Source: Anthoceros angustus
Lineage: Eukaryota; Streptophyta; Anthocerotopsida; Anthocerotales; Anthocerotaceae
Reading direction: 5' to 3'
Assembly: GCA_010909165.1 (NCBI GenBank)
Contig: MU008170.1
Span: 124,001-188,000, forward strand
DNA: 64,000 nt
Made by a program: the position numbers and the translations under genes. The stretch's first letter is position 1, and each line of letters begins with the position of its first letter. The notes under the pieces are model-generated. The model was not told the DNA's origin. It searched no databases and saw only the letters and a program-made list of their open reading frames with translations. This document shows, one piece after another, positions 22,597-32,931 of the stretch.

Positions 22597-23500
22597 TTGC
22601 ATCTTTTGAATCTTGAGAGGTTTGGCTTGGGCCTAGCTCCAAGTGTAGACCATACCAATCTTATTCTCGCATTGCCTTGGATATTATCCGGGTATATTCC
22701 CCACATGCGGCGGGGATCTTTATCCTTTGAGGCTAGGGCTGCCATGCCTCTTTTCTCCTCCCTCCCAAGGTTGGGATGCGGGGTTTCAAGAGTCACTCCT
22801 GAAGTATTATGGGCGCATTTGGGCCTTCTTGATTCCTCCATTCCAGGCCCACTGTGCTCGGCTTTGCTCTTGCTCGGGGAAGGGCGCTCAGCTCGTCCCA
22901 GTATCCAAGCATTCCGTATTGTACCGACCTTTTCTACAGCTGCGTTTGGGTCTAGTCCAACTTTGGCCTATTCTCTCTCTTGCAATTGTGGGGCTTCCCT
23001 CTATGACCACAGGGCCCATCGGCCCGTTGTCCCGATGGCGGGCAGCGCATTGCTTACATGGCGTCATCCGGGACATCATGTTCTCGATTGGCCAAGGAGT
23101 GCGGCTTTTCTCTATAGAGCATCCCTACACCTTGCTCAATGGTGTGTCTCTTAGAGCTAACCTTTTCTTGACCGGGGAATCGGGTTTACATCACTAATAT
23201 GGTTGTAACTAACCACCCGGAGAGTGTCTTTGAGCACGTTATCCTCAACCCCTCGGGTTGGGCGGGCGGAAAAGGCTGCGTAACGACCAAGGTTCACAAG
23301 TGCTCTCCTATGCAGCAGCCACACTTTTATCCCCCGCCATCGAGACTCAGGGCCATTGATCGGGACTTCTCGAGTTCCTCAAGGCTTGTGCTAAGGCTTA
23401 CCACGATTGCAAGAATGGGGTTGGTCTCCCCTTTCTTGTATTGTGTCTTTTCGAACAGGTGTCCATCACAAAGGCGTTAGCCGATGTACAATGACTAGCA
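22597..23500 (+). mobile_element. non-LTR/REL element remnant, copy B (frame-broken)
   Basis: Same C-terminal region as copy C, chopped into short frames. Visible pieces: LSFEARAAMPLFSSLP, the CNCGASLYDHRAHRPVV knuckle (last Cys lost), ASGWAGGKGCVTTKVHKC-type endonuclease block near 23245-23310 (beginning NPSGWAGGKG). The frame changes at least four times in 900 bases. Copy C keeps the corresponding blocks open, so many breaks are due to the small deletions noted for this segment. Confidence 0.7.
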
Positions 23501-23644
23501 GGAGGCGGCTCCTTGGCGGTGGTAAGTAGGCCCTTTCTACTCCTCGATCACGAGATTCTTAGGCGGTGAGGTAGTTTTGAGAAAAGCGATCGCGGAGTTA
23601 GTCCCCATAGTGCCCTTTGTTGGGTTGATCCCTTCTTTTCGGTG

Positions 23645-23664
23645 TAGATGGTGTTTTTCCATCT
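23645..23664 (+). other. 3'-end hairpin of the non-LTR element, copy B
   Basis: AGATGGTGTTTTTCCATCT, with stem AGATGG/CCATCT, lies downstream of CCCTTTGTTGGGTTGATCC. It is at the same relative place as in copies A and C. Confidence 0.55.
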
Positions 23665-24302
23665 CTTTTTTCGACATAAACTCTCCGATCAACCTTTTCA
23701 TGAACACCGGTCTTGAGCGCTGAAGACTCTTCGCACTTGAAGGCTACACTGATCTTGCTTTCCACGCTTTGTGTGTTCCTTTTTGCGCATCTGACTTCTT
23801 CGGTTCAACACGTGCCACATCCAGTCTTCTACATAGCTCCATTTTTCCAACTTCTCTTGGTCTGCATGCTACGAAGTCCGTGTGCTCTGTTTCGTGGCCA
23901 ATTTCATTTGGACCCCTATAATTTCTTGTTGAGGAGAAATGTTTCTTCCCAACATCCTAGATTTTGCAATCTCCTGTAAGAGGAGATTGAGATGAACCCA
24001 TACGGTTCAAGCCTACTAGTGCATTCCTTGACGGTTCATTCAAAGAAAAAAGGAACAAAATTTTAAAAAAATATGAAAATCCAAAAAAATCTAATTTTTT
24101 TTAGGCAAGTACGCGTACCTGCTCTAAAATTTTGGCATTATTTTGCCTTTTTGTATTTTGTATTTTTTTATTTTGAAGGTTCCTTTTGGCGTTTTCAACC
24201 CTTTTTGTGCACCTGAGTCCCTAATCTGGATGTGTCCTCATCTTGACTTAGACCTCATCTTTTTTCTAATGATTAAAACTTTGAACTAGTAGTGAGAACC
24301 TT

Positions 24303-25273
24303 TTGCATCTTTTGAATCTTGAGAGGTTTGGCTTGGGCCTAGCTCCAAGTGTAGACCATACCAATCTTATTCTCGCATTGCCTTCGGATATTATCCCGGG
24401 GTATATTCCCCTGCATGCGGCCAGGGGATCTTTATCCTTTGAGGCTAGGGCTGCCATGCCTCTTTTCTCCTCCCTCCCCAAGGTTGGGATGCGGGGGTTT
24501 CAAGAGTCACTCCTGCAGAAGTATTATGGGCAGGCGCATTTGGGCCTTCTTCGGGATTCCTCCATTCCCAGGCCCACCTGTGCTCGGCTTTGCTCTTGCT
24601 CGGGGAAGGGAGCAGGCTCTGGCTCGTCCCAGTATCCAAGCATTCCGTATTGTACCAGCAACCTTTTCTACCGCGCTGCGTTTTCGCTTGGGTCTAGTCC
24701 AACTTTGGCCTATTCTCTCTCTGCTTGCAATTGTGGGGCTTCCCTCTATGACCCTGGGGCCCATCTGGCCCGTTGTCCCATTGGCGGGCAGCGCATTGCT
24801 ACGCATGACGTCATCCGGGACATCATGTTCTCGGTGGCCAAGGAGTGCGGCTTTTTCTCTATAGAGAGCATCCCTACACCTTGCTCAATGGTGTGTCTCT
24901 TAGAGCTAACCTTTTCTTGACCCAGGGGAATCAGGTTTCTGTCACTAATATGGTTGTAACTAACCCCACCCAGGAGAGTGTCTTTGAGCACGTTATCCTC
25001 AACCCCTCGGGTTGGGCGGCGGAAGGCTGCGTAACGACCAAGGTTCACAAGTGCTCTCCTATGCAGAACGGCCACACTTTTATCCCCCTCGCCATCGAGA
25101 CTCACGGGGCCATTGATCGGGACTTCTCGAAGTTCCTCAAGGCTTGTGCTAAGGCTTACCACGATTGCAAGAATGGGGTTGGTCTCCCCCTTTCTTGTAT
25201 TGTGTCTTTTTTCAGGCAACGGGTGTCCATCACAAAGGGCGTTGGCAAACGCAGTGTACACGACGGCGACTAG
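24303..25273 (+). mobile_element. non-LTR retroelement C-terminus with REL-type endonuclease, copy C
   Basis: 24303-24920 encodes the linker after the RT (LSFEARAAMPLFSSLPK), SSIPRPTCARLCSCSGKG, then the knuckle CNCGASLYDPGAHLARC (C-x1-C-x9-H-x3-C) and GGQRIATHDVIRDIMFSVA. A frame change near 24845 leads to 24845-25273: SVTNMVVTNPTQESVFEHVI, NPSGWAAEGCVTTKVHKCSP, TFIPLAIETHGAIDRDFSKF, KACAKAYHDCKNGVGLPLS. Block order and spacing match copy A. The D...E...K-like pattern and the knuckle suggest a restriction-like endonuclease used for target nicking; this is inference. The upstream RT core is absent. Confidence 0.72.
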
Positions 25274-25436
25274 CACAGGGGAGGCGGCTCCTTCAGCGGC
25301 AGTGGTAAGTAGGCCCTTTCTACTCCTCGATCACGAGATTCTTAGGGCGGTAGGTAGTTTTGAGAAAAGCGATCGCGGGAGTTAGTCCCCCTTGGCCTAG
25401 TGCCCTTTGTTGGGTTGATCCCTTCTTTTTCGGTGT

Positions 25437-25456
25437 AGATGGTGTTTTTTCCATCT
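25437..25456 (+). other. 3'-end hairpin of the non-LTR element, copy C
   Basis: AGATGGTGTTTTTTCCATCT, stem AGATGG/CCATCT, followed by a T-run and preceded by CCCTTTGTTGGGTTGATCCC. It is the third occurrence of the same end structure. Confidence 0.55.
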
Positions 25457-25494
25457 CTTTTTTTTCGACATAAACTCTCCAGTCAACCTTTTCA

Positions 25495-26055
25495 TGGGAA
25501 TGAACTTTGCACCTTGCAACTTTGAGGCTTCGTATCTTTCTCCGCCTACTTGTCCAAATCTTTATTTATATGCATCTTTAAAGGGCTTTCAAAGAGCTTT
25601 CTCCAAAGTTGTTTTTTTATAACTTGTGGTTTGGGGTGGAGGGATATATTGACATTCAAAAGTTTGTGTAGTTTCATCGAAATGGACCGTACATCTTGTA
25701 ACTTTCAGACTTCGTATCTCTTTGCGCACTTGTCCAAATTTTCAACTTTACACAATATTTTAAATAGCTTTGCAAGCTCTTTCACTAAAATGCTTGTTTA
25801 TAATTTTTTATTTGGATTGGAAGAAGATATTTGCATTTAAAAGTTTGTATGATTTTGAACATGGAAATAAGTCACGCATCCTACAACTTTAAGGATTAGA
25901 ATCTCTCTATGTACTTGTCTAATTCTTAAGTTTGAAATACTATTGTGACGAGTGTGAAAAAAGCTATTCAATAAATTTTCTTTTGGAATTTTTGGTTTCG
26001 ATCGAAGCAAGATCTTTGCATTCCAAAATGGCTGGAGAAATAAACATTGAACTAT
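25495..26055. repeat. three diverged tandem units of about 180 bp
   Basis: Units starting near 25497, 25679 and 25860 share, in order, a TTGCAACTTTGAGGCTTCGT-like start, CTTGTCCAAAT, a CAAAGAGCTTTCTCC-like middle, TTTTTTATAACTTGTGGTTT and GACATTCAAAAGTTTGT. They are clearly related but diverged, and there is no coding content. Confidence 0.7.
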
Positions 26056-26640
26056 GGACATTGTAATTGAAGCTTATATTGAAGGGGTGAGGCTTCTTCC
26101 TCTTTTAGAACACTAACCAAGAGCTTTGCTACTTCGAGCTGCATGTATTATTGGAGCTCTGAGATTTTGAAGCTATGTTCTATTCTACTCTTCTCTATAG
26201 CTTGCAAATTTTCTAGCTTTGCTATCTCTATCTTTGCAAAGACCTTAGCAAACTTACAAATACCATATGCTATCCTATTCGCTCCTGCTCTGTCAGACCT
26301 AGGCTTTTCTCAAGCTATGATTTGAGGTTGTACTCTGTGAAAAGGGTCTATATATACTAGCCCTTGGCATGGGTATATTCGTAAGATATCCTATTGCCAT
26401 GAGCATATGTCAGAAATATCCTATGAATACACTATAATATTTAAGGAATATGTTAAAGCATATTACTTGAGCTTATCCACTTAGTTATCGCTAACCATGT
26501 TTAATTAACACTAATAAATGCTTAATAATATATATATAATTAATTAATTAATACGAATTACCTATTTAGTGATGTATAATGAGATTAATTAATGCTAATC
26601 AAACATTAAATTCAAGTGCACATATTAGTGTCACATGGCA
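26056..26640. other. AT-rich spacer, no gene seen
   Basis: Includes the (TA/TTAA)-rich run near 26528-26552. No gene or RNA was recognised. Confidence 0.4.
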
Positions 26641-26655
26641 TGACACATACGATAT

Positions 26656-26875
26656 TGCCGCCTCCACTTCTCATCCCGCACTGAAGGCGATAGCAATTGC
26701 CATGCTTGCATGTACAACCTTTTCCAAGGTCCACTTCTCATCCCGCACTGAAGGCGATAGCAATTGCCATGCTTGCATGTACAACCTTTCCCAAGATCTT
26801 TCCCGCACTCAAGGCTATAGCAATTGCCATGCTTGCATATGCAACCTTTCCCAAAGAGCTTGCCAACTAAGTGCT
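26656..26875. repeat. about 66-bp tandem repeat, about 3.3 units
   Basis: Units starting near 26661, 26729 and 26797 contain CGCACTGAAGGCGATAGCAA followed by TTGCCATGCTTGCATGTACAAC. The third is slightly diverged and shorter. Confidence 0.8.
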
Positions 26876-27368
26876 TTCCACCAAACCCTAGAAATACGAG
26901 CTGCTATTCTCTCAACCGCCAACCTACCTGCTGCAGCCATTACTAACATTATGAAAGAATTTATAAATTAAAATATCATTATGAGAATATCTTGACAAGA
27001 GGCATAAGAGCAAAAGAAACCCTAACTTCATCCATAGCAAAACCTCGAGCAACCCCGACGAGACGACGTGACTATGGGCACTCAACCAGAACTAGAAGTG
27101 TCTATCGGGTAGCCCGGGTCGGGCACGGTATGGACCGGGCACAGGGCTTACCCGTATGTGGGCCCATATGCTGGAAGGGAAGACCCTGACACCCTCCGTC
27201 CGTTAGGTGGCCCGGACACCCGCTGTTACCGAAAGATATAATTTTTTTAATAGCCCACAACAGCGGGTGAAAAAAGCGCGGAAAATTAAGCGCCATGTCC
27301 CGATTGCCGAAGTGTCCCAAAAGGCATGCCATAATGTTCTTCTGGGTCGGCGAAATTTTTAGAGACCC

Positions 27369-27376
27369 TATATAAA
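27369..27376 (+). promoter_or_regulatory. TATA box of the PHD-finger gene
   Basis: CTATATAAACACC lies about 135 bases before the ATG at 27509, a normal distance for a plant TATA box plus leader. No other TATA motif is nearby. Confidence 0.55.
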
Positions 27377-27508
27377 CACCCTAGAATCACCCCTCAAAAT
27401 ACTCTCCCACTCACAGGGCTCTACATTTACCGCATCGCACCATCAAAGTCCTTTGTCGTCTGGTGACGTGGCGGGCTCTTTGCCGGGTTCGAAATACGTA
27501 CGAGTGAC

Positions 27509-29000
27509 ATGGAAACGCAGCCATGTGATTTGTCAAGCAGCAGCTTCCGGGCGGACAGGGAAGCTGCTGGTTGTGCTGCCGATCCAACGCGAGATGGCGC
27601 TGATGGCGAGGGTGGTGGTCGGAAGGGAGCGGATGGTCTGCGGGAAGCGGCATCGGGTGGTCTTGCGGAAGCAGCGCAGATTGTCCTGGTGCTGGCGGGA
27701 ATGGCTCAGATGCGCGGGGGCCGGCCGCCGGGCCCCATGGAGCGCGATCTTGCTGCCCTGGCTTTTCAACGGTTGGCAAATTGCGTTTCACATTTGTCTC
27801 CCGCAGCTCTTTTATGCAGGGAATCGGCGGAGAGTCTGGTAACGGAGCTTGGCTTGAGAGGAATTTCTGAGCGGGGTGATGACAGTGGCGCAGAAAGGAA
27901 GGAGGATCATGTTGGTGGTGGAGCGGAAGGATTGCTGGAGGTAAGGTTTGTTTGCTGGCCCCATCGCTGAACTCAAACTCTGATCCATGTTGTGCACGGC
28001 TAAAGCAACAGCCGGGGTCGATGCAGGCAATCAGGAATCAGGATGGGGCATGGGCTTTCCCTACTGAAGAAAGGGATATGTACGAGGCCGATGCTCACTG
28101 GGAGGTTCCCGAGCCGGTTAATTATGCTGGACTCTCGGGTATGTGGTTTGTATCCCCGTGCTTCCTTTTACAGACAGGTTGCGCTTCTCCTTTTCTCCAA
28201 CAAGTGCCTTCTAAGCTGGGCCGTTGGCAGCAGGGTGGCCCCGGATTCTCAGCGCTTGCTGCTGAGTCTGTTTTACGGTTCGTGCACAATTTGTTTCTCG
28301 GATTAGGGTTTTTTATGTTTGATATCACGAATGTGCAGGGTTAGGAGCCGATGGCCGTGATTCGGATGATGATTGGGATTCCGATGGTGATTCGGATTCG
28401 GAGATGCCCTCTATGGTTGCTATGCAGACACCTCCTCCTGATCTGGGACCTGCTATGTATACCCAGATTTTTAACAATGCCATCGCTCAGCATGAGAGCA
28501 GAGATGTGGGTGGGGTGCATGGGATGATGCCGATCCCTTCCACCAAGGATTCAAGGGTCCCAGTCAGTCAGCCGAAGCCGTTTGCTGCGGTCATACCTCC
28601 AAGTGGTCCTCGGCCTCTTGGTCGGCCAAGGAAAGATGGGCTTACAGGTTACAGTGTTTTGGCGCCTATGCCCTTACCAACTGATGCGAGGGACCGTAGT
28701 AAACTTCTCAGAGTGGCTGTTCAAAAGTACTTCACTTTGATGCACAGCGGTTTGCGGGAAACCCCGGTTGTGGTAGACGCTGAGTTCATGACTAGACCTA
28801 ATCCCTGTCCATGTTGTAGGCTTATGGTGACGGATGCTGAGGGTGCCCTCATTTGTGACCGGTGTGACAAGGTTTATCACCTGGGATGTTTGAGCGCATC
28901 TACTCGTGTCCAGATTCCAACAGGGGACTGGCATTGCTGGGAGTGTTTGATGAGGGCAAGGAACCGCCTCAACGACGGCCAGGATCCTTCCTCTTCATGA
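27509..29000 (+). CDS. PHD-finger protein with AT-hook-like motif (3 exons, 408 aa)
   Basis: Probable nuclear chromatin protein. Exons are 27509-27940, 28006-28138 and 28339-29000 (TGA). Phases close to 408 residues, with donors GAG|GTAAGG and CGG|GTATGT and acceptors AAAG| and TGCAG|. Exon 1 is Gly/Ala/Glu-rich with a helix FQRLANCVSHLSPAALL. Exon 3 starts acidic (DSDDDWDSDGDSDSE), carries GRPRKDG at about 283-289 (AT-hook-like), and ends with a canonical C4HC3 PHD finger at about 345-391: CPCC, CDRC, H-x2-C and CWEC, with the WHCW tryptophan of the fold. PHD fingers usually read the H3 tail. No second domain was recognised, so a specific orthologue is not named. A TATA box sits upstream. 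The start is the first ATG of an open exon; the exon 2 acceptor could instead be at GATGCAG (28027). Confidence 0.85.
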
Positions 29001-29054
29001 TCCAGGTGGGCAGCGGTGGCCGTGGCTCTGGCCAATCAGAGAACGCGGAGGACT

Positions 29055-29850
29055 TCATAGCACACGAATATCTTAAGCTGGGTTCCAACCCGCAGGACGA
29101 GTTCGAACCCTGGATCGTGAGCCATGCCAGCCTGCTCTACTAGTGGCTTGGTGCCACTCCCTCAAGGTTCCACAACCTCCAAGTCAGGTAGCGAGCGTAT
29201 TCAGAGACGTTGGCGACAGGCAAGCCTTGTGCTTCACAGGATCATCCGGTGGCCATTCGGCTTCACATAAGGTACGTCTGATGGACAGCCAGCGGCTTGG
29301 GATGGCCCTGTTATGTGCGGGTGTTCGAGAAGGATCTGGGGCTGAGGGCACAGGGAGGCAATCCCGGGTTCCTGGCAATGTTAGTTGTAGATTTGAAGGT
29401 TTGGAGTGTATGGTCTTGAAACACCTTGTGGTTATGATACTGAGTGTACATATGTGGTATGAAGTCAGAGGCCGGTGTCCGGAGGCAGGGAGATTGAGAG
29501 TATCATTGAACTGTGTTTTTGAGGAACTACGTTCCAAGAGGACTCTCCAAGGCTTTCTGAAAGCATGCCGTGCTCTAGCTGGCCAGTTTTGTGCATGGAG
29601 ATTTGAGAGTGTCATCGAACTGTGTTTTCTAAGGAACCATGTCCCAGGAGGACTCTCCAATGCATTCTGAAAGCATGCCATGTTTAGCTGGCCAGTTTTG
29701 AGCTGTGCATGGCTACAACGAGGACAGCATGTTTTCCATCAGACTTATGCTCCTCGGACCTGATGAGAATGGTGTGCTCACGGATTTAGAGTTCCGCGCA
29801 CCGTGAGAAATGGCAGCAGGGCGTAAGGAAGCTGAAAGAACCAGCCTGTG
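29055..29850. repeat. dispersed repeat family R1, copy 2
   Basis: Homologous to 19190-19980 with the same landmark order: GCACACGAATATC, CCAACCCGCAGGACGAG, GTTCGAACCC (29101-29110), GACAGGCAAGCC, AGCGGCTTGGGATGGCC, TTCGAGAAGGATCTG and GAGAAATGGCAGCAGG. It starts right after the PHD gene, whose 3' UTR it may form. Internal sequence also repeats: GAACTGTGTTTT...GAGGACTCTCCA occurs twice at about 29508-29665. Confidence 0.7.
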
Positions 29851-30059
29851 TTGGAGTCTTGGAGGCAATGACCTGTATGTGGAGCAGGGAGCTCGTCGAG
29901 CCACAATGTCGAAGCATTGTAAGCTTGAAGATGTGGATATTTTAAACGTTGACATCCATGGGGCCGTGCTTGCACAGCTGCACCAGCCAAGTAGGAAGGT
30001 AATAGCAGGACTGGAATTCTGGAAGGGGGCGAGCTTCCGATGAATGTGAATCTTAAGCG

Positions 30060-30380
30060 GACACTTAATCAGAAATTATATAATTAGGAAGACTTCCAAC
30101 AGTTTCAACATTTTGAACTTCTCCCATTTCTTGGCTATTAATAAAGTGATATTTTACAATTTACATATAGAAACACACATAAAATAGTATATGCGAACCA
30201 AATAGCTCTCACTTACTATGCTCCGCACATGTGGGAAGTCACCATACCTCACCCTGCGTTGTGCGCCATGGAGTCCTCAACCGTTCCCATATGGTCGACA
30301 TGCAAGGCTCCACATATATATTAGTACGTGAGAGCAACAATTCAGCTCTAGCATCCCACAATCTTGTACCTCGTCCCGGG
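30060..30380. other. AT-rich spacer, no gene seen
   Basis: Nothing recognised beyond AT-rich sequence and a TTACATATAGAAACAC string. Confidence 0.35.
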
Positions 30381-30399
30381 GAAGGCGATAAGCAAGCGG

Positions 30400-30745
30400 A
30401 CGTCGTCTCATAGGCGCCGCAGGAGGCACCGAAAAAAAAGGTGTGGACCAAGGAACCGCGCTTCATACAAGGCCAGAAGATGATCAACCTACCCTTGCAA
30501 CCATTGACAAAACTCTGGAGAGGGTCCAAGACGGTATCTAGAACCGGGGGGACAGCAGTGGAAGAGGAAGCAAGCCTGACTCCGGGGGCAGAAGTAGGGC
30601 ACCACCGTTCCCCGCGAAACTGCCTTTTTAGGCGTCGTGGGGGGTGCCGAAAAAGGCGCGGCGCTAGGAACCGCGCTTCATACAAGGCGAACCGCGGAGA
30701 TGATCAACCTACCTCGCAGAGGCCCAAGAGGGGTATATAGAACTA
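30400..30745. repeat. imperfect tandem duplication of about 220 bp
   Basis: GGAACCGCGCTTCATACAAG followed by GATGATCAACCTACC occurs at about 30450 and again at about 30668. Each is preceded by a GGTGCCGAAAAA-like string and followed by a TATAGAACTAGG- or TCTAGAACCGGG-like end. The long frames on both strands here are not conserved in form. Confidence 0.7.
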
Positions 30746-31215
30746 GGGGTTTTAGGAAGCGCAGCAGTGGAAGAAGAAGCAAGCCGCAGTAAGCAAGCCG
30801 CAGCTGTAGCCGAGCCTCCTAGTAGTTCGATCCCTCCTAGTAGTCCGATCGAAGTCTCTGTGAACTAGGGGGAAGAAATTTGTGATGCAGATGCATCACA
30901 GCAGTCACAGCAGCAACAAGTTGGCGGATTCCAGCTCCACCTCGGGCACCAGCGCCGAGGTTCTGGCCATGGCAAAAGCGGTGCCCGCAGCCGTGGCCGA
31001 AGTAGACATCAATCGCATTCAAAGAGCTTGTGATACCAAAAGCTTCCATTGCCTAGCCGCTGTTCAGCCAGTGGCTTATTGTGAACGGCAAAACATCCTA
31101 GTTAGCGAGAGTCGCCAAGGGAAGGCCGGGTTTGTCCAGGACAGGGACCCTGCTCTAGAGCAATTCGACCCAGGAAGGTCTTCAGGATCATGCAATGCCG
31201 TCGCGAGTTATGATA
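30746..31215. other. 3' flank of the SMP-30-type gene, no gene seen
   Basis: A + frame at 30882-31274 (His/Ser-rich start) overlaps the end of the next gene on the other strand and has no domain. I read the stretch as the 3' UTR and spacer. Confidence 0.4.
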
Positions 31216-32931
31216 TCACAGCCCATGGTATTTTGTGGCATATGGCAGCCCTGCTCCTGTGGCTTGCAGCTTGACGGAGTGAATGGCGGTGTCGTTCAGG
31301 ATGTAGAGATTATCCAGTTTAGGGCCTGCAAACCCCATGTTGGCAGCTCCAGGGACTCGGATCAAGCCTAAGGGCACTCCATACTTGGAGAACACTGCTT
31401 GCAGCATCAGGAATGAAACGACGTTAGAGCACCACAGGACACACAGCCATAGCAGGCAGGAGAGGAGGAAGAGGGGACCTTCCAGCCCACCTTGAATCCC
31501 ATCTCCTGTGGCCGTGTACACCCGGCCATGGGTATCCACTTTGATGCCGTCGGGGACTCCCAGGAGGGCGGAATTATACCTCGCAACTGCTGCGAAGAGG
31601 CGCCTGTTGGAGAGAACACGGCCGTGCTTCACGTCGAACACCGTCACAGAGTGAGGTCTCTGGATGTCCAGTGTCCCGGTCCTGGAATACCAGCATGGCA
31701 AACAGCAACTCAACTGGTCAAGCCAAGTTGCCAGCTCCGGACATGCATGTGTCACGAGGCGATCGGCCCTCACCCAGTAGCCACACCGGAGTCCGTCACG
31801 TAGAGCAGCTTCTCATCCTCCGAGAAGGCCAGCCCGTTGGGCTTGACGAAACCATCAGCAACCGCGTCCACGGTGCCGTCGGGGTCGATTCTGTACACCT
31901 GGTTGTTCACCTTGGGGGCACCGTCGAATCCCTGGACGCTGAACAGGATGGGCAGGGTGTCATGGCAGACTACTGTGTGGTGGCAGCAGGATTTATCGAC
32001 TTCAAGGCGGACGACTCACCCACCTTCCGTAGTCAGGGTCCGTGAACCAGATGGATTTGTCGCTCTTCACAACCACGTCGTTGGGGCTGTTGAAAGGCAG
32101 GTTGAACCAGTTGTCCGCCACCGTCTCTGACTCGAGTGTCTTGAGGTTGATCCGTGCAATGAAGGAAGGGTTTCCGACTTGCCCTTGCTCACACACCAGC
32201 AGATCGCCATCGGCATCCAACACCAGGCCGTTGGCAAAGTCTGTGTTCTTCACCACCGTGCTCACCTCCTTCCTCCCCAAATCCAGTTTTTGCAGCTGCC
32301 AGCATCAACAACACCATCAGGATGGTTCCAGGCTCGAGAACTCACTCTTTCAAAGATCCCTCTAGGGGAGCTGCCGGAGGTGGAATGAATCAAACCTGGA
32401 CTGGCTGGCCGGGAACTCTGACGGTGGTGAAGTAGAACTCATTCCTGTCTGGGTAGTACACGCCTCCTTCGTGGGCAGCGGCAGCGGCTACATACTTGAG
32501 CTCAGGAGCTGGCCCCAATAGCTTCAGGAACTCCGGATGCCGGGCCTGCGCAGCATCCGACTCGTCACTGGCCCCTTCTCTGGAGTGTGTGCATGAAGGC
32601 AGCTGGGTGACTGGTTTGCGATTTCACCTGGAAATCGCAGCCTGGCGGATCCGGTGGGCCGGACAATTTCCCGTTCCGAATCCTATTCTGCTTCCAGAAG
32701 CAAGCGTGTGCCGGAAGCACGTTGGATGGCTCACCAGCCAGCGTCCCTGCCAGCACCCGATGTTGCAAGTCAGGAATCCATGCGCCAGGGGGAATTTTAG
32801 ACTAAAGGCAGTGCACAAGTGCAGCTCTCACTGCGTGATTGCGGGTCGGCACCATGCGCGCAACCGATGATGAGCACAGCGAAGAGGAACAGCAGGCTGG
32901 AATGCCATACCCTCTGTTCCTTCCGCTCCAT
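31216..32931 (-). CDS. secreted SMP-30/gluconolactonase-type beta-propeller protein (6 exons, 363 aa)
   Basis: Exons: 32931-32832, 32577-32396, 32295-32024, 31938-31774, 31681-31491 and 31397-31216. Phases close to 363 residues. It opens MERKEQ and then a hydrophobic stretch WHSSLLFLFAVLIIGCAHG|AD, a likely signal peptide. The body shows blocks of the SMP-30/gluconolactonase (calcium-dependent lactonase) propeller: HEGGVYYPDRNEFYFTTVRV with the metal-binding Glu, FANGLVLDADGDLLVCEQG, NSPNDVVVKSDKSIWFTDPD with the conserved Asn, VADGFVKPNGLAFS, LLYVTDSG, and VPDGIKVDTHGRVYTATGDG with the conserved Asp. Related plant and fungal proteins hydrolyse lactones; the substrate here is unknown. Strictosidine-synthase-like proteins are cousins, but the EGG, SPND and PDG signature fits SMP-30 better. 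The exon 2 acceptor (CCAGAG|AA) was chosen for phase and is the least certain junction. Confidence 0.88.

Larger units (their letters stand above)
22011..23700. repeat. head-to-tail duplicated segment, first copy (1690 bp)
   Basis: Begins at ACACCGGTCTTGAGCGCTGA and is matched along its length by 23704-25494, which is about 100 bases longer. The differences are mostly short deletions in this copy, often at CAG, CTG or CCAGG sites. It carries the non-LTR copy B. Confidence 0.9.
23704..25494. repeat. head-to-tail duplicated segment, second copy (1791 bp)
   Basis: Counterpart of 22011-23700. It starts at the same ACACCGGTCTTGAGCGC string and ends at CCTTTTCATG, the sequence that also ends the first copy. 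It retains longer reading frames than the first copy. Confidence 0.9.

Noticed and set aside
27102-27332. 76-codon minus frame upstream of the PHD gene
   Set aside because: No domain, and it lies in the expected promoter region.
30882-31274. 130-codon + frame starting His/Ser-rich
   Set aside because: It overlaps the last exon of the SMP-30-type gene on the other strand and shows no domain or codon bias.
31216-32931. Strictosidine synthase for the minus-strand propeller gene
   Set aside because: The HEGG, SPND and VPDG blocks fit SMP-30/gluconolactonase better; no evidence for alkaloid synthesis.
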